NCBI RefSeq assembly: GCF_000024605.1
Contig: NC_013385.1
Coordinates: 1,936,175-2,000,174 of the forward strand
Direction: 5' to 3'
Origin: Ammonifex degensii KC4
Lineage (GTDB): Bacteria > Bacillota > Desulfotomaculia > Desulfotomaculales > Ammonificaceae
DNA: 64,000 nt
Positions 34,079 to 43,444 of this stretch are shown one piece after another. Below the pieces are notes generated by a model that had not been told where the DNA came from, made no database searches, and saw only the letters and a list, made by a program, of their open reading frames with translations. How positions within the stretch are numbered: position 1 is the stretch's first letter; every line of letters starts with the position of its first letter. The position numbers were made by a program, and so were the translations under genes.

Positions 34079-34320
34079 ACTTCCTCTGCCTCCACCAGCA
34101 CGGCATCCACCCCGATCTTTTTCACCTGGCTCCAGGGAATGACCACATCTTTGCCCCAGGGGAAAATACCCAATAATTTTTTGCCGCCGCGCAGTACCAC
34201 AGCGGTAATCATTCCTTTTTCGTCCACGTGCACGTCTTTGATCGGGCCCAAGCGCCGCCCGTCGAGCACGTTGATGAACTGTCGACGGGTCAGTTCCGAA
34301 ACTTTGAACACCCGCACCAC
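34075..34320 (-). CDS. PRC-barrel protein, YlmC/YmxH family
   Basis: The 81-residue protein (VFKVSELTRRQFINVLDGRRLGPIKDVHVDE... GKDVVIPWSQVKKIGVDAVLV) matches the single PRC-barrel YlmC/YmxH proteins found in spore-forming Firmicutes, some of which are under sporulation control. Molecular role is unknown. It lies at the end of the envelope operon, 31 bases after murJ, and converges with the KaiC-like gene with a 4-base overlap. Confidence 0.88.
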   Translation of the reverse strand: MVRVFKVSELTRRQFINVLDGRRLGPIKDVHVDEKGMITAVVLRGGKKLLGIFPWGKDVVIPWSQVKKIGVDAVLVEAEEV

Positions 34321-34351
34321 CCCCGCCTTCCCAGGTTATGCAGGGGGAGGC

Positions 34352-35926
34352 TTAAAGGTTACGGTTGAGCAAGCGGACCCGGCAGATCTCGCTCCCCAGG
34401 CGCCAGAGAAAATGCCACTCCTCGAAGCGCAGGAGATAAAGGCTTAAGGCGTAAAAGACCACTCCCCCGACGATGGCGCTACCTAGACTCAAGGCTTCTC
34501 CCCAGAAACCGGCGGGGGCGAACCCCTCTACGAAGCGGTATATTCCCCAGGCAGCCAGGGCCAGGAGGGCGCAAGCCAGCAGGGAGCGCAGGGCAAAAGA
34601 AGGCCAACTCTTAACTTTACGCAGGGCTGGTAAACGGTAGGCCAGGAAATAGTAAAGAAGGAAGGTGTTTACCCAGGCGGCTAAGGAGTTGGCTAGAGCC
34701 AAACCCGCGTGCTTCAGCGGGTGCATAAGGATGAGACTCAGGATCAAGTTCACGATCACCGTTACCAGCGTGAGCTTTACCGGCGTCTTGGTGTCGTGCA
34801 GGGCGTAAAAGCCTCGGGTCAGCAGAATGTTGGCCGCGTACCCCACCATGCCTACGGCATAGCAGAGAAGAGCCGCCGCGGTCATGGAAGTGGCTCGGGC
34901 ATCGAAGGCCCCGCGTTCGAAGAGAAAGGAAACTATAGGATAGCGTAGCACCATGAGCCCTACCGCCGCCGGCAGGGTGAGCAGCAGGTTGAAGCGCAGG
35001 GCACGATCAAGAAGCCGGCCCACCTCCTCGTGCTGCCCCTCGGCCGCCCGGTGGGTAAGGGTGGGGAAGACCGCCGTCCCCAGGGCCAGAATGAAAAGCC
35101 CTATGGGTAGCTGAACTAGTTTGTTGGCGAAGTTGAGGGCGGAAATGCTCCCTTCCGCCATGCCGGAGGCCAGGATGCGGTCGATGATGACGTAAGCTTG
35201 GTTAATGGAAACTCCCACCGCCACCGGTACAAGCAATGCAAAAACCTTCTTCACGCCAGGATGTCGCCAGTTGATCTCCGGCCGCCAGTAAAAGCCGGTG
35301 CGCCTTAAGGCCGGTAGCTGGACCAAGGCCGCCGCCAGCATGCCCAGTACTGTTCCCCACGCCAGTCCCCGGATGCCAAAGACCGTCCCCAGAGAAAGGG
35401 CAGAGGCTATAATTACAATGTTGTTGACCGCCCCACTGGCGGCCGGCAAGCCAAAGATCTGGTTGGCGTTTAAAAGCCCGGTGAAGTAGTTGGCCCAGCC
35501 GAAAAAGAGCAAGATGGGAAGCATGATGCGGGTGAGTTCCACTGCCAACTGCATGGTCTCCGGCGGGAGACCAGGGGCCACTAAGAGGACCAGCCAGGGG
35601 GCCAGGGGCAGAGAAAGCAACAGGGTGAGAAGCAGGGCCAGGGTGAGGATGTTGAAAACCCAGTTAAAAACCCGCCAGCCCTCCTCTCTCCGCCCGGCGG
35701 CTGCGTACTCAGCGAAGATGGGCACCACCACTGTGGCCAAAGCGCCCGTCACGATGGCCAGGAGGAGGTTGGGTATGGTGAAGGCCACCAGGTAGGCATC
35801 GGTAGCGGCCGAAGCCCCGTAAAGGTGGGCGATCACCACATCCCGGACAAAGCCTAAAAGACGGGCCAAGAGACTGAAAAAGGCAATTACTAGTGTGGCC
35901 TTAAAAACCAGACGCCCCGCTGCCAC
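34352..35926 (-). CDS. murJ: lipid II flippase MurJ (MVF family)
   Basis: MurJ flips the peptidoglycan precursor lipid II across the membrane. The 524-residue protein has about fourteen membrane spans and family motifs: FSLLARLLGFVRDVVIAHLYGAS at the N-terminus, ATDAYLVAFTIPNLL, PIGLFILALGTAVFPTLT and RGFYALHDTKTPVK. It starts 1-2 bases before the phosphohexomutase end and is co-transcribed with nucleotide-sugar genes. Some members export other undecaprenyl-linked sugars, so a role in surface polysaccharide cannot be excluded. Confidence 0.93.
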   Translation of the reverse strand: MAAGRLVFKATLVIAFFSLLARLLGFVRDVVIAHLYGASAATDAYLVAFTIPNLLLAIVTGALATVVVPIFAEYAAAGRREEGWRVFNWVFNILTLALLLTLLLSLPLAPWLVLLVAPGLPPETMQLAVELTRIMLPILLFFGWANYFTGLLNANQIFGLPAASGAVNNIVIIASALSLGTVFGIRGLAWGTVLGMLAAALVQLPALRRTGFYWRPEINWRHPGVKKVFALLVPVAVGVSINQAYVIIDRILASGMAEGSISALNFANKLVQLPIGLFILALGTAVFPTLTHRAAEGQHEEVGRLLDRALRFNLLLTLPAAVGLMVLRYPIVSFLFERGAFDARATSMTAAALLCYAVGMVGYAANILLTRGFYALHDTKTPVKLTLVTVIVNLILSLILMHPLKHAGLALANSLAAWVNTFLLYYFLAYRLPALRKVKSWPSFALRSLLACALLALAAWGIYRFVEGFAPAGFWGEALSLGSAIVGGVVFYALSLYLLRFEEWHFLWRLGSEICRVRLLNRNL

Positions 35927-35927
35927 T

Positions 35928-37328
35928 TTAAAATCCCAGCTCCGCCTTCAACGTTTCGTGCAGATGACTAACTTTCTCCTCGGTGGAAGCCTCGACGTAC
36001 ACCCGGAAAACTGGCTCGGTCCCCGAGGCCCGCACCAGCACCCAGGAGCCGTCCGCCAGCACGAACTTCACCCCGTCCATGGTAATCCTCTCGACCACCT
36101 TCTGTCCGGCCAGCTCCTCCCGCGACTCGGCCCAGCCAGCCAAGAGACGGAGGATCCGCTCTTTGTCCTCCGCCGAGGTGCGGTAGTCCCGCCGCCGGCT
36201 CACCACCTCTCCGAACTTCTCCTTCACCTCTTCCCAGAGGCGCCAGAGGGAACCCCCGTGCACCGCCGCCATCTCCACCACCAGTAGCCCCGCCAGGATG
36301 CCGTCCTTCTCCGGAACATGCCCCTTGACGGAAAGGCCGCCACTCTCCTCCCCCGCGCAGAGGCAACCTTCCTCCCGCAGTAGCTTCCCCAAATACTTGA
36401 ACCCCACCGGCGTCTCCTTCGTCTCCACCCCGAAGGCGGAGGCGATACGGTCCACCAGGTGGGTGGTGGCCACCGTGCGGGCTACCGGCCCCCGCCAGCC
36501 CCGGTAGGAGAGGAGGTGGTAGCAGAGGAGGGAAAGCACCTGGTTGGGGGTTACGAAGTGGCCTTCTCCCGTGATCACGCCCAGCCGGTCGGCGTCTCCG
36601 TCCAGGGCCAGACCCAGATGGGCACCGGTCTCCTTCACCTTGGCGGCCAGCTCCCCCAGTCTAGAGGGTACCGGATCGGGTAGGTCACCGCCGAAAAGGG
36701 GATCGCGCCAGTCGTGGATAGTAACCACGCTCACCCCGCAGCGCCGAAGGATCTCCTCCAGATAGCCTATACCCGCCCCGAACATGGGGTCAACCACTAC
36801 TTTGAGCGAGGCGCGGGCGATCTTCTCCCCTTCTACCAGGCGCAAGAGGTGGGCGAAATAGTCCTCCTGGGGTCGGAAGGGGTGGCGCAGCGCCTTCTTC
36901 ACCCCCGCCGGAGGAGAGGGAGAGGATTCGATCAAGCTTTCGATGCGCTCGGTAACGTCAGGGAGGGCCGGTCCGGCGTACTCGGGGATGAACTTTATCC
37001 CACAGTACTCGGGAGGGTTGTGGCTGGCCGTGATGACCACCGCGCCTCCCGTCCGGTAGTGCCAGATGCCAAAGGCCACCACCGGCGTGGGCACGGAGCG
37101 TTCGGGGAAGTAAACGGGAATGCCCCACTGGAGAAGCACTTCCGCCACCGCCTCGGCAAACCTATCCGCCAGGAAGCGGTTATCGAAACCCACTATGACA
37201 CCGCGGGCGGCCTGGCCTTTTTCGTTAAGGTAGGCGGCGATGGCCGCGGCTACCCGTTCCACGTTGGCGAAAGTGAAGTCGCGGGCAATTACCCCCCGCC
37301 AGCCGTCCGTACCGAACTTGATCCTCAA
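35928..37328 (-). CDS. phosphoglucomutase/phosphomannomutase
   Basis: The enzyme interconverts hexose 1- and 6-phosphates and would feed glucose-1-phosphate to GalU. The 466-residue alpha-D-phosphohexomutase has the phosphoserine loop VVITASHNPPEY, the metal site ALDGDADRLGVI, the sugar-specificity loop (AGEESGGLSVKGH) and the phosphate-binding RASGTEPVFRVYVEA near the C-terminus. It lies in the envelope operon beside galU and the epimerase. Confidence 0.93.
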   Translation of the reverse strand: MRIKFGTDGWRGVIARDFTFANVERVAAAIAAYLNEKGQAARGVIVGFDNRFLADRFAEAVAEVLLQWGIPVYFPERSVPTPVVAFGIWHYRTGGAVVITASHNPPEYCGIKFIPEYAGPALPDVTERIESLIESSPSPPAGVKKALRHPFRPQEDYFAHLLRLVEGEKIARASLKVVVDPMFGAGIGYLEEILRRCGVSVVTIHDWRDPLFGGDLPDPVPSRLGELAAKVKETGAHLGLALDGDADRLGVITGEGHFVTPNQVLSLLCYHLLSYRGWRGPVARTVATTHLVDRIASAFGVETKETPVGFKYLGKLLREEGCLCAGEESGGLSVKGHVPEKDGILAGLLVVEMAAVHGGSLWRLWEEVKEKFGEVVSRRRDYRTSAEDKERILRLLAGWAESREELAGQKVVERITMDGVKFVLADGSWVLVRASGTEPVFRVYVEASTEEKVSHLHETLKAELGF

Positions 37329-37344
37329 AGGCTTCCCCCCTTGC

Positions 37345-38082
37345 CTACTGTCCGCTCTGTCCCGGTAATTTATCGGTCACGTCGGTGAGGTGCTCCAGCT
37401 TGTCCTGGCGCTTGTCGATGTAAAGCTTCCCTTCAGAATCAAGTGAAGCGTAGAGCACCTCTTTTAACGACTTCACCCCCTGCTTCTCCAATTCCTTCAA
37501 GAGCCACTCCTCTGTGAGGTTGTTCTGCACCAGGTTCTGGTAGATTATCTGGCCATCCACTATGAGCTCGGAAGGCACCCCCTCGTACTTAGTAGGAAGC
37601 CCTAGATCCTCCGGCGTCACCGGGCGCTTCTGCGACTTGGGAAGGACGCTCAAAGAGCCGTTGGGCTCCACGATGGCGAACTCCACGTCGGCCAGGTTGA
37701 AGTAGCCCTTCTCGCGCAGCTGGGACATCAGGTCGTCCACGTTGTAGCGCATGCGGGCCATGTTGCGCTCTAATATACGTCCGTTGTGGACCACCACCGT
37801 GGGTTCGTCCAGCAAAAACTTGCGCGCCGGGCGGTAAATCAGGCTCACATACTGCACCAGGATGGTGAGGGAAGCGAAGATGGCCAGCCCGAAAACATAG
37901 TACCAGGGGTTTTCTTTGATATCGGTGGCCAGGCAGGCGGCGATGGAACCGATAACTATGCCGTTGACGTAGTCGGAGATGGTGAGCTGCCCTACCTGGG
38001 ACTTGCCCACTAGCCTGGTGATGAAAAGTACTCCCAAGAAGGCTCCTACCGCCCGCAGAAGGATCTCCAGAAAAGGGTTCAT
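37345..38082 (-). CDS. DUF421 (YetF-type) membrane protein
   Basis: The 245-residue protein has three N-terminal membrane spans (EILLRAVGAFLGVLFITRLVGKSQVGQLT, then DYVNGIVIGSIAACLA and YVFGLAIFASLTILVQYV) and a cytoplasmic DUF421 domain (DEPTVVVHNGRILERNMARMRYNVDDLMSQLREKG). YetF-type proteins are linked to spore germination and membrane processes in Bacillus, but their activity is not defined. It is within the envelope operon. Confidence 0.88.
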   Translation of the reverse strand: MNPFLEILLRAVGAFLGVLFITRLVGKSQVGQLTISDYVNGIVIGSIAACLATDIKENPWYYVFGLAIFASLTILVQYVSLIYRPARKFLLDEPTVVVHNGRILERNMARMRYNVDDLMSQLREKGYFNLADVEFAIVEPNGSLSVLPKSQKRPVTPEDLGLPTKYEGVPSELIVDGQIIYQNLVQNNLTEEWLLKELEKQGVKSLKEVLYASLDSEGKLYIDKRQDKLEHLTDVTDKLPGQSGQ

Positions 38083-38126
38083 TAACTAGGTCCCCCTTGT
38101 CCTAAAGCATCTCCAGTAAATTAAAG

Positions 38127-39059
38127 TTAGCTTCCCTCCCCCCGGCTATACTTGAGCCACCAGTTCCAGGTGGCCTTGAGCCCCTCCTCCAAAGAACGGC
38201 GGGGAGACCAGCCCAGTTTCTCCTGGGCCTTTAAAGGGCTCAAGGCGCTGTGCCTGATGTCCCCCGGCCGCGGTGAGCGGTAGATCGGAGCGAGCTCCTT
38301 GCCGCCTACGCGGGACAAAATCCGCCACAGGAGGTTTACGCTCACCCCTTCCCCCGTGCCGATGTTGAGCACCTCTTCCCCGCCGGCAGTGAGCGCCGCT
38401 AGGATGGCTTCCGCCACGTCCTCAACATAGACGAAGTCCCGCGTCTGCTCCCCGTCCCCGTAGATTTCCGGCGGCTCCCCGGCCACCATCTTCCGGCAGA
38501 ATATGGCCACCACTCCTCCCTCTCCTTCCTCCCCCTGCCCCGGACCGTAAACGTTGGCCAGGCGCAAAACCACCGGGACGATGCCGTAAAGGCGCCGGTA
38601 GGTGAAGAGATAGACCTCGGCCGCGTACTTAGAAGCGCCGTAAGGAGAGAGAGGGCAGATGGGGTGCTTCTCGTCCACCGGCAGGTAGAGGGGGTCACCG
38701 TAAACGGCCGCCGAGGAGGTGTAGACGATCCTCTGCACCCCTGCCTTGACTGAGGCTTCCAGGAGGCGAATGGTTCCTAGCACGTTGGCCTCGGCATCAG
38801 CCACCGGCCGGACAAGGGAAAGGGGAGCAACCGTCTGGGCCGCCAGGTGGATCACCGCCTCTGGCCGCTCGCACCGGAAGGGCTCCTCCAGCGGCGAGGA
38901 AGCCAGGTCGAGAAGATAAAACGGGACGCCGGGAGGAATCCTCTCCCGCCGCCCCGTGCAGAGATTATCCACCACCGCTACCTCGTGGCCGCTCCTCTGC
39001 AAAAGTCTTACCACGTGCGCGCCGATAAAACCGGCCCCGCCGGTCACCAGCACCCGCAT
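38127..39059 (-). CDS. NAD-dependent sugar-nucleotide epimerase (UDP-glucose 4-epimerase-like)
   Basis: The 310-residue short-chain dehydrogenase-type enzyme starts with the nucleotide-binding VTGGAGFIGAHVV, keeps the catalytic Ser/Tyr/Lys (YTSSAAVYGD, SPYGASKYAAE) and ends with the EKLGWSPRRSLEEGL segment of UDP-sugar epimerases. It lies two bases downstream of galU, so UDP-glucose is the likely substrate source. It may act as GalE or on a related UDP-sugar; sequence alone does not settle which. Confidence 0.9.
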   Translation of the reverse strand: MRVLVTGGAGFIGAHVVRLLQRSGHEVAVVDNLCTGRRERIPPGVPFYLLDLASSPLEEPFRCERPEAVIHLAAQTVAPLSLVRPVADAEANVLGTIRLLEASVKAGVQRIVYTSSAAVYGDPLYLPVDEKHPICPLSPYGASKYAAEVYLFTYRRLYGIVPVVLRLANVYGPGQGEEGEGGVVAIFCRKMVAGEPPEIYGDGEQTRDFVYVEDVAEAILAALTAGGEEVLNIGTGEGVSVNLLWRILSRVGGKELAPIYRSPRPGDIRHSALSPLKAQEKLGWSPRRSLEEGLKATWNWWLKYSRGEGS

Positions 39060-39061
39060 AT

Positions 39062-39934
39062 TTAAAGCTTCTCCACCACCGAGCGCAGGTACTCCCGGAA
39101 GGCTGGACCCAGGTCCTCGCGCTCCAGCGCCAGCTCCACCGTGGCCTTGAGGTAGCCTAGCTTGTCGCCGGCGTCGTAGCGCCGGCCGGTGAAAGCGTAG
39201 GCGAAAAGCTTATCTTCCTTTGCCAGTACCCTCAGGGCATCGGTGAGCTGGATCTCCCCGCCGGCTCCCGGCGGCGTCTCGCGCAGAATGCCGAAGATGC
39301 GGGGGGTAAGGATGTAGCGCCCCGCCACTCCCCAGCGGGAAGGAGCCCGGTCCGGCTGGGGTTTCTCCACCAGATCGCGCACGGCGAAGACCCTGGACCT
39401 TATCTCCTCCCCGTCTATGATGCCGTACTTGGAAACTTCGCTCAGAGCCACGCGTTCCACCGCCACCACCGGCGCCTGCACCTCTTCGTAAAGCTCCAGC
39501 ATCTGGGCCAGGCAAGGCGGATCGGAAACCACCACGTCATCACCCAGAACCACGGCAAAAGGATCTTCTCCTACGAAATTCTGGGCGCAGAGCACGGCGT
39601 GCCCCAGCCCCAGGGGCTCCTGCTGCCGCACATAATAGATGTTGGCCATGGTGGCGATGCGGCGGATCTCCTCCAACCAGTCCCACTTGGCGCGCTTCTC
39701 CAGATAGTACTCCAGTTCCAGGCAGCGGTCGAAGTGATCTTCAATCGCCCGCTTGCCGTGGCTGGTGATGATCAGTATGTCTTTGATGCCCGAACTTACG
39801 ATTTCCTCCACTATGTACTGGATTATGGGTCGGTCTATAAGGGGAAGCATCTCTTTAGGCTGGGCTTTGGTAGCCGGCAAAAAGCGCGTCCCTAACCCGG
39901 CAGCCGGAATTACCGCCTTTCTTACCCTCTTCAT
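39062..39934 (-). CDS. galU: UTP-glucose-1-phosphate uridylyltransferase
   Basis: GalU makes UDP-glucose from UTP and glucose-1-phosphate. The roughly 290-residue protein has the nucleotide-binding signature IPAAGLGTRFLPATKAQPKEMLPL, the VLGDDVV site and the conserved KPQPDRAPSRWGVAGRYIL and GGEIQLTDAL blocks. ATG 39934 follows AAAGGAGGGGG; longer in-frame starts lack a site. It stands between the glycosyl-phosphate transferase and epimerase genes. Confidence 0.95.
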   Translation of the reverse strand: MKRVRKAVIPAAGLGTRFLPATKAQPKEMLPLIDRPIIQYIVEEIVSSGIKDILIITSHGKRAIEDHFDRCLELEYYLEKRAKWDWLEEIRRIATMANIYYVRQQEPLGLGHAVLCAQNFVGEDPFAVVLGDDVVVSDPPCLAQMLELYEEVQAPVVAVERVALSEVSKYGIIDGEEIRSRVFAVRDLVEKPQPDRAPSRWGVAGRYILTPRIFGILRETPPGAGGEIQLTDALRVLAKEDKLFAYAFTGRRYDAGDKLGYLKATVELALEREDLGPAFREYLRSVVEKL

Positions 39935-39979
39935 CTGCCCCCTCCTTTGCCCTGGTTTTGGCCAGTAGCACAAAAGGCT

Positions 39980-41065
39980 TCAGCCCCTGAGCACGTCCTC
40001 CGCTGCCCGGTGCCGCTTTAAGCTTACCCAGCGCTTTCCTATAACCCCCAGGCGCAGGGCGGCCAGGAAGAGAAGGGTGGCCACACCGGCCAGGAGCAAC
40101 AGGCCCTGGGGAAGGGTCAATTGGGTGAGGAGTACCGCCGTAAGGCCCAGCAGGGCACTCACGGCGTAGATGAAAAGCACCGCGCCGCGGTGGCTGAAGC
40201 CGACAATCAGCAGACGATGGTGCAAATGCTCCCGATCCGGGCGAAAGATGTGCCGGCGGGAGTGGACACGCCGGAGGATGGCGAAGAAGGTATCGAAGAG
40301 GGGTATGCCCAAGATCACCACGGGAACCAGGAGGATGACCGCCGTAGCCGTTTTGGCCACTCCCAGCACAGAAGCTCCGGCCAGGAAGAATCCCGCAAAC
40401 ATGGAGCCGCAGTCGCCGAGGAAGGTACGGGCCGGATGAAAGTTGAAAGGGAGAAAGGCCAAGAGACAAACACTTATCACCAGGGCCGGGCCAATCCCTT
40501 CCGCACTTCCCGCCAGGCTGGCAGCTGCTGCCAGGGTTAAGCCAGCTATACTCCCCACCCCGGCCGCCAGCCCGTCCAAGCCGTCAATGAGGTTGACGGC
40601 GTTGGTCACCGCTACCAGCCAGAAAACGGTGAGGGGAAAGGCCAACCCGTCGAGGGGAAACACCTGCCCCTCGTGCAGCGGATGCCCGACGAAAGAGAAA
40701 AGCACTCCGTTTCCGGCCGCTATGGCCGCCGCCAGGATCTGCCCTAAAAGCTTAATCCACGGGTTAAGCCCCCTTATGTCGTCCGCCAACCCCCAAAGGA
40801 AAACCAGGGTGGCTCCTATGAGCAGTCCTAACCACTCGGCTGGCGCCCCGGCCACCAGCCACCCGGCCCATACTCCTATGAAGATCGCCAGGCCTCCCAG
40901 CCGGGGCATGGGCCGCGAGTGTACTTTACGCTCGTCCGGTTCGTCCATGGCTCCCAATTTCGGGGCCAGGCGTATGGCAAGAGGTACCGTCAGGCCCGTT
41001 GCCGCTGCTGCCACCCCTAAAGCGCAGATGAGTTTTATGTCCAAAACCTTTTCCTCCCCGGTCAC
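39980..41065 (-). CDS. undecaprenyl-phosphate GlcNAc-1-phosphate transferase (WecA/TagO type)
   Basis: The membrane enzyme attaches sugar-1-phosphate to undecaprenyl phosphate as the first step of wall polymer synthesis. The 361-residue protein has about ten spans, the DEPDERKVHSRPMPRLGG motif near the N-terminus, the catalytic aspartates in LADDIRGLNPWIK and NLIDGLDGLAAGVG, and the HLHHRLL motif of WecA/TagO/RgpG proteins that distinguishes them from MraY. Its neighbour LCP protein would attach the finished polymer to peptidoglycan. Confidence 0.93.
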   Translation of the reverse strand: MTGEEKVLDIKLICALGVAAAATGLTVPLAIRLAPKLGAMDEPDERKVHSRPMPRLGGLAIFIGVWAGWLVAGAPAEWLGLLIGATLVFLWGLADDIRGLNPWIKLLGQILAAAIAAGNGVLFSFVGHPLHEGQVFPLDGLAFPLTVFWLVAVTNAVNLIDGLDGLAAGVGSIAGLTLAAAASLAGSAEGIGPALVISVCLLAFLPFNFHPARTFLGDCGSMFAGFFLAGASVLGVAKTATAVILLVPVVILGIPLFDTFFAILRRVHSRRHIFRPDREHLHHRLLIVGFSHRGAVLFIYAVSALLGLTAVLLTQLTLPQGLLLLAGVATLLFLAALRLGVIGKRWVSLKRHRAAEDVLRG

Positions 41066-41075
41066 CCAACGTATC

Positions 41076-41531
41076 CTATATTCTGTCTTTTTCTTCCTCA
41101 GACTTCCTTTCTCCTGCCGCGAAGACGATCTCCGCCTCCGCCGCCAGCTCCTCCCCTACCCAGGCCTGGCCTTTCGCCTTCCCCACCATCCCCTTTAGGC
41201 GCAAAACTTCTACCTCCAGGCGCAAGGTGTCACCCGGGAATACGGGACGGCGGAAGCGGGCCTTATCAATGCCGGCCAGCAGGGGAATCTTATCCTGAAA
41301 ATCGTTAAGCTTCAGGACCGCTACCGCGGTAAGCTGCGCCAAAGCTTCCACTATCAGTACGCCAGGCATGACCGGGTAGCCGGGAAAGTGCCCGGCGAAG
41401 AAAAGCTCGTTGATAGTGACGTTCTTTATCCCCACCGCCCGCTTACCGGGCTCCAGGAGGATGACCCGGTCCAGCAAGAGAAAGGGGTAGCGGTGGGGAA
41501 GGAGCTCTTGAATGGCGCGCACGTCCATCAA
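41076..41531 (-). CDS. fabZ: 3-hydroxyacyl-ACP dehydratase FabZ
   Basis: FabZ dehydrates 3-hydroxyacyl-ACP in fatty acid elongation. The 151-residue hot-dog protein has [17 protein letters not shown], the catalytic His in [23 protein letters not shown] with the catalytic Glu, and [14 protein letters not shown]. The C-terminus is short and acidic ([11 protein letters not shown]). It overlaps the LCP gene by 4 bases in the envelope operon. Confidence 0.95.
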   Translation of the reverse strand: MMDVRAIQELLPHRYPFLLLDRVILLEPGKRAVGIKNVTINELFFAGHFPGYPVMPGVLIVEALAQLTAVAVLKLNDFQDKIPLLAGIDKARFRRPVFPGDTLRLEVEVLRLKGMVGKAKGQAWVGEELAAEAEIVFAAGERKSEEEKDRI

Positions 41532-42784
41532 GGCTGCGTCCCTCCCGTCGTCTTATCGCCGGTAGCAGTTCCCTTGTTCTCAGAAGGAGCAGGAGCAGGC
41601 TGCGGAGCCGTAGGGGTGCTGGGCTCCTCTTTACCGCTGGAAAGCGAGGGTTCGGTTGGAGCCGGTTCTATCTTCACCTCCGGCAACTTGGTCTTTTCCA
41701 GCGGGAGTTTTTCCGAAGAACCGGTGCCGGTCTTCACGTCGGTGCTCTTGGAATTGATGCCGGCAGGACCCGTCCTATCAGGCGAAGTGCTTCTTTGACC
41801 GCTATGATCATAGGTGTGCGAGGGAACGGTGGTGGGCACTGTCCTGGGGCTGGTCTTGACCTCCACCCCGGCCGGGGTCTCCAGGATGAACTGCTTGATT
41901 GGCTCACCTTCCATAAGCCGGGCTATCACTTCCTGGGCCTCGCGAGGATCGACGTGCCAGTAAGGGTCGTTGCCAAAATGCCCGGGAAGGGTACCGGTTA
42001 TCACCTGCACGTCATGCAGGTCCGCGGCCAGCTTGGCCAACGCCACCGCTTGATTAAAAGGCAGGTTAGTGGTGAAGCAGTCCCAGATTTTGGGAAGGAG
42101 GATGGGGAGGCGCAAAAGGTTGGAGGGTTTGGTCATTTCCTCCACCAGGGCCCGCAGGAACTTCTGCTGCCTCTCTACCCGGGCGATATCCCCCAACGGA
42201 TCGCTGCGGTAACGCACGTACATGAGGGCATGACGCCCGTCCAGGCGCTGCTTGCCTTTCTTGAGGTTTATGGAGTATATCCCGCCGTTTTGAGGATCGT
42301 AGTGGTACATGTCTTTCTCCACGTCTATGGTGATGCCGCCCAAGGCGTCAATCAGTTTAACAAACCCTTCAAAGCTGAGCACCACGTAGTAGTCAACCGG
42401 CTGACCTATGAGGTCAGACACCACCCGGCAGCTGAGTTCCGGGCCGCCGTAGAACATGGCCTCATTGATACGCGTGCGCCCGTGGCCCGGTATGTCCACC
42501 AGGGTGTCGCGGGGAATGGATAGAGCTATTATCCGCTTCTTGCCGGGATCGGCACAGATGTACATTATGCTGTCGCTGCGGGCCCGGGTCTCCCCCTTGC
42601 GGGCGTCGGAACCCAACACCAAAAGGTGGATCTTCTCAGCTGCCAGGGCATTTTCCCCTACACCCGGAATCAAGCCCCTGGGCAGGAGGTACTGCCACGC
42701 TCCGTAAGCTCCGGCTGCTACCAACAAGAGCAGCAAGGCCAAAGTGAGCCACAGCCTTCTCGGCGACTTTAACCTGCGTGTCAA
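41528..42784 (-). CDS. LytR-CpsA-Psr (LCP) family protein
   Basis: LCP proteins transfer wall polymers from undecaprenyl pyrophosphate to peptidoglycan. The 418-residue protein has an N-terminal membrane span ([23 protein letters not shown]), an LCP domain with [48 protein letters not shown] (the arginine/aspartate residues binding pyrophosphate) and [17 protein letters not shown], then a low-complexity Pro/Thr/Ser tail of about 90 residues. It is the first gene of the minus-strand envelope operon that runs to ylmC. Confidence 0.93.
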   Translation of the reverse strand: MTRRLKSPRRLWLTLALLLLLVAAGAYGAWQYLLPRGLIPGVGENALAAEKIHLLVLGSDARKGETRARSDSIMYICADPGKKRIIALSIPRDTLVDIPGHGRTRINEAMFYGGPELSCRVVSDLIGQPVDYYVVLSFEGFVKLIDALGGITIDVEKDMYHYDPQNGGIYSINLKKGKQRLDGRHALMYVRYRSDPLGDIARVERQQKFLRALVEEMTKPSNLLRLPILLPKIWDCFTTNLPFNQAVALAKLAADLHDVQVITGTLPGHFGNDPYWHVDPREAQEVIARLMEGEPIKQFILETPAGVEVKTSPRTVPTTVPSHTYDHSGQRSTSPDRTGPAGINSKSTDVKTGTGSSEKLPLEKTKLPEVKIEPAPTEPSLSSGKEEPSTPTAPQPAPAPSENKGTATGDKTTGGTQP

Positions 42785-42805
42785 AGTTCCAGCTCCTTTC
42801 TGGCG

Positions 42806-42835
42806 TTGACGTTGGCAAAACCCTTGCGCTAAATT
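42806..42835 (+). promoter_or_regulatory. promoter before the DUF4330 gene
   Basis: TTGACG (42806-42811) and TAAATT (42830-42835) are 18 bases apart, 45 bases before the start codon. The same 95-bp gap must hold the divergent promoter of the LCP gene, where a TATAAT-like box is visible on the minus strand without a clear -35. Confidence 0.6.
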
Positions 42836-42879
42836 ATAACTTAGTTGGCCCCGGCAAGCTCCAAGGAGGATTGGACTTG

Positions 42880-43383
42880 ATGCGACTGATCGACGAAAAA
42901 GGGAAGCTTTTTGGCCTTATCAATGTACTCGACCTTTTCCTTATTCTCCTGGCGCTGCTCGTCGTCGGGGGACTCACCTACAAGCTTCTCCTTCCGCGCT
43001 CCTCCGTTGCTCCGACCAAAGTCACCTTTGTGGTGCGGGTACCGGCCGTCCCGCCGGAAACAGCTCGGATGGTCCAGGTGGGAGATCGCATGGTGGCCGG
43101 AGCCGAGTACACCGGCGTTAAGGTGATTGACGTGAAGGTCGAGCCTGCACTCACGACCGAAACCAACTCCCAGGGCCAAAAAGTGCTGGCGCGTGACCCT
43201 TACTTCAAGGACGTCATCGTAACCCTCCAGGGAGAAACCCCTTTAACCTCGGCTGCCATAAGAATGGGCAACCAGGAAATAAGGGCCGGCCGCGAATACT
43301 ATGTCAAGTCGCTAACTTATGAACTTAAGGGTACTATCATAAAGGTATCACTGGAGCCAGCACCGGACAAGCCCCGCTCTTAA
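42880..43383 (+). CDS. DUF4330-family membrane protein
   Basis: The 167-residue protein begins MRLIDEKGKLFGLINVLDLFLILLALLVVGG, with one N-terminal span, and continues as an extracytoplasmic domain (VTFVVRVPAVPPETARMVQVGDRMVAGAEYTGVKVIDV). This is the pattern of DUF4330 proteins of Firmicutes. ATG 42880 follows AAGGAGG. Its role is unknown; it is divergent from the LCP gene and upstream of a membrane acyltransferase-like gene, so an envelope role is a guess. Confidence 0.75.
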   Translation: MRLIDEKGKLFGLINVLDLFLILLALLVVGGLTYKLLLPRSSVAPTKVTFVVRVPAVPPETARMVQVGDRMVAGAEYTGVKVIDVKVEPALTTETNSQGQKVLARDPYFKDVIVTLQGETPLTSAAIRMGNQEIRAGREYYVKSLTYELKGTIIKVSLEPAPDKPRS

Positions 43384-43444
43384 AAAATTTCCCGAAAGCT
43401 AGCAATTCGACGCTTTTTCGGTCTAATCCTTGCGGATTTTTAAA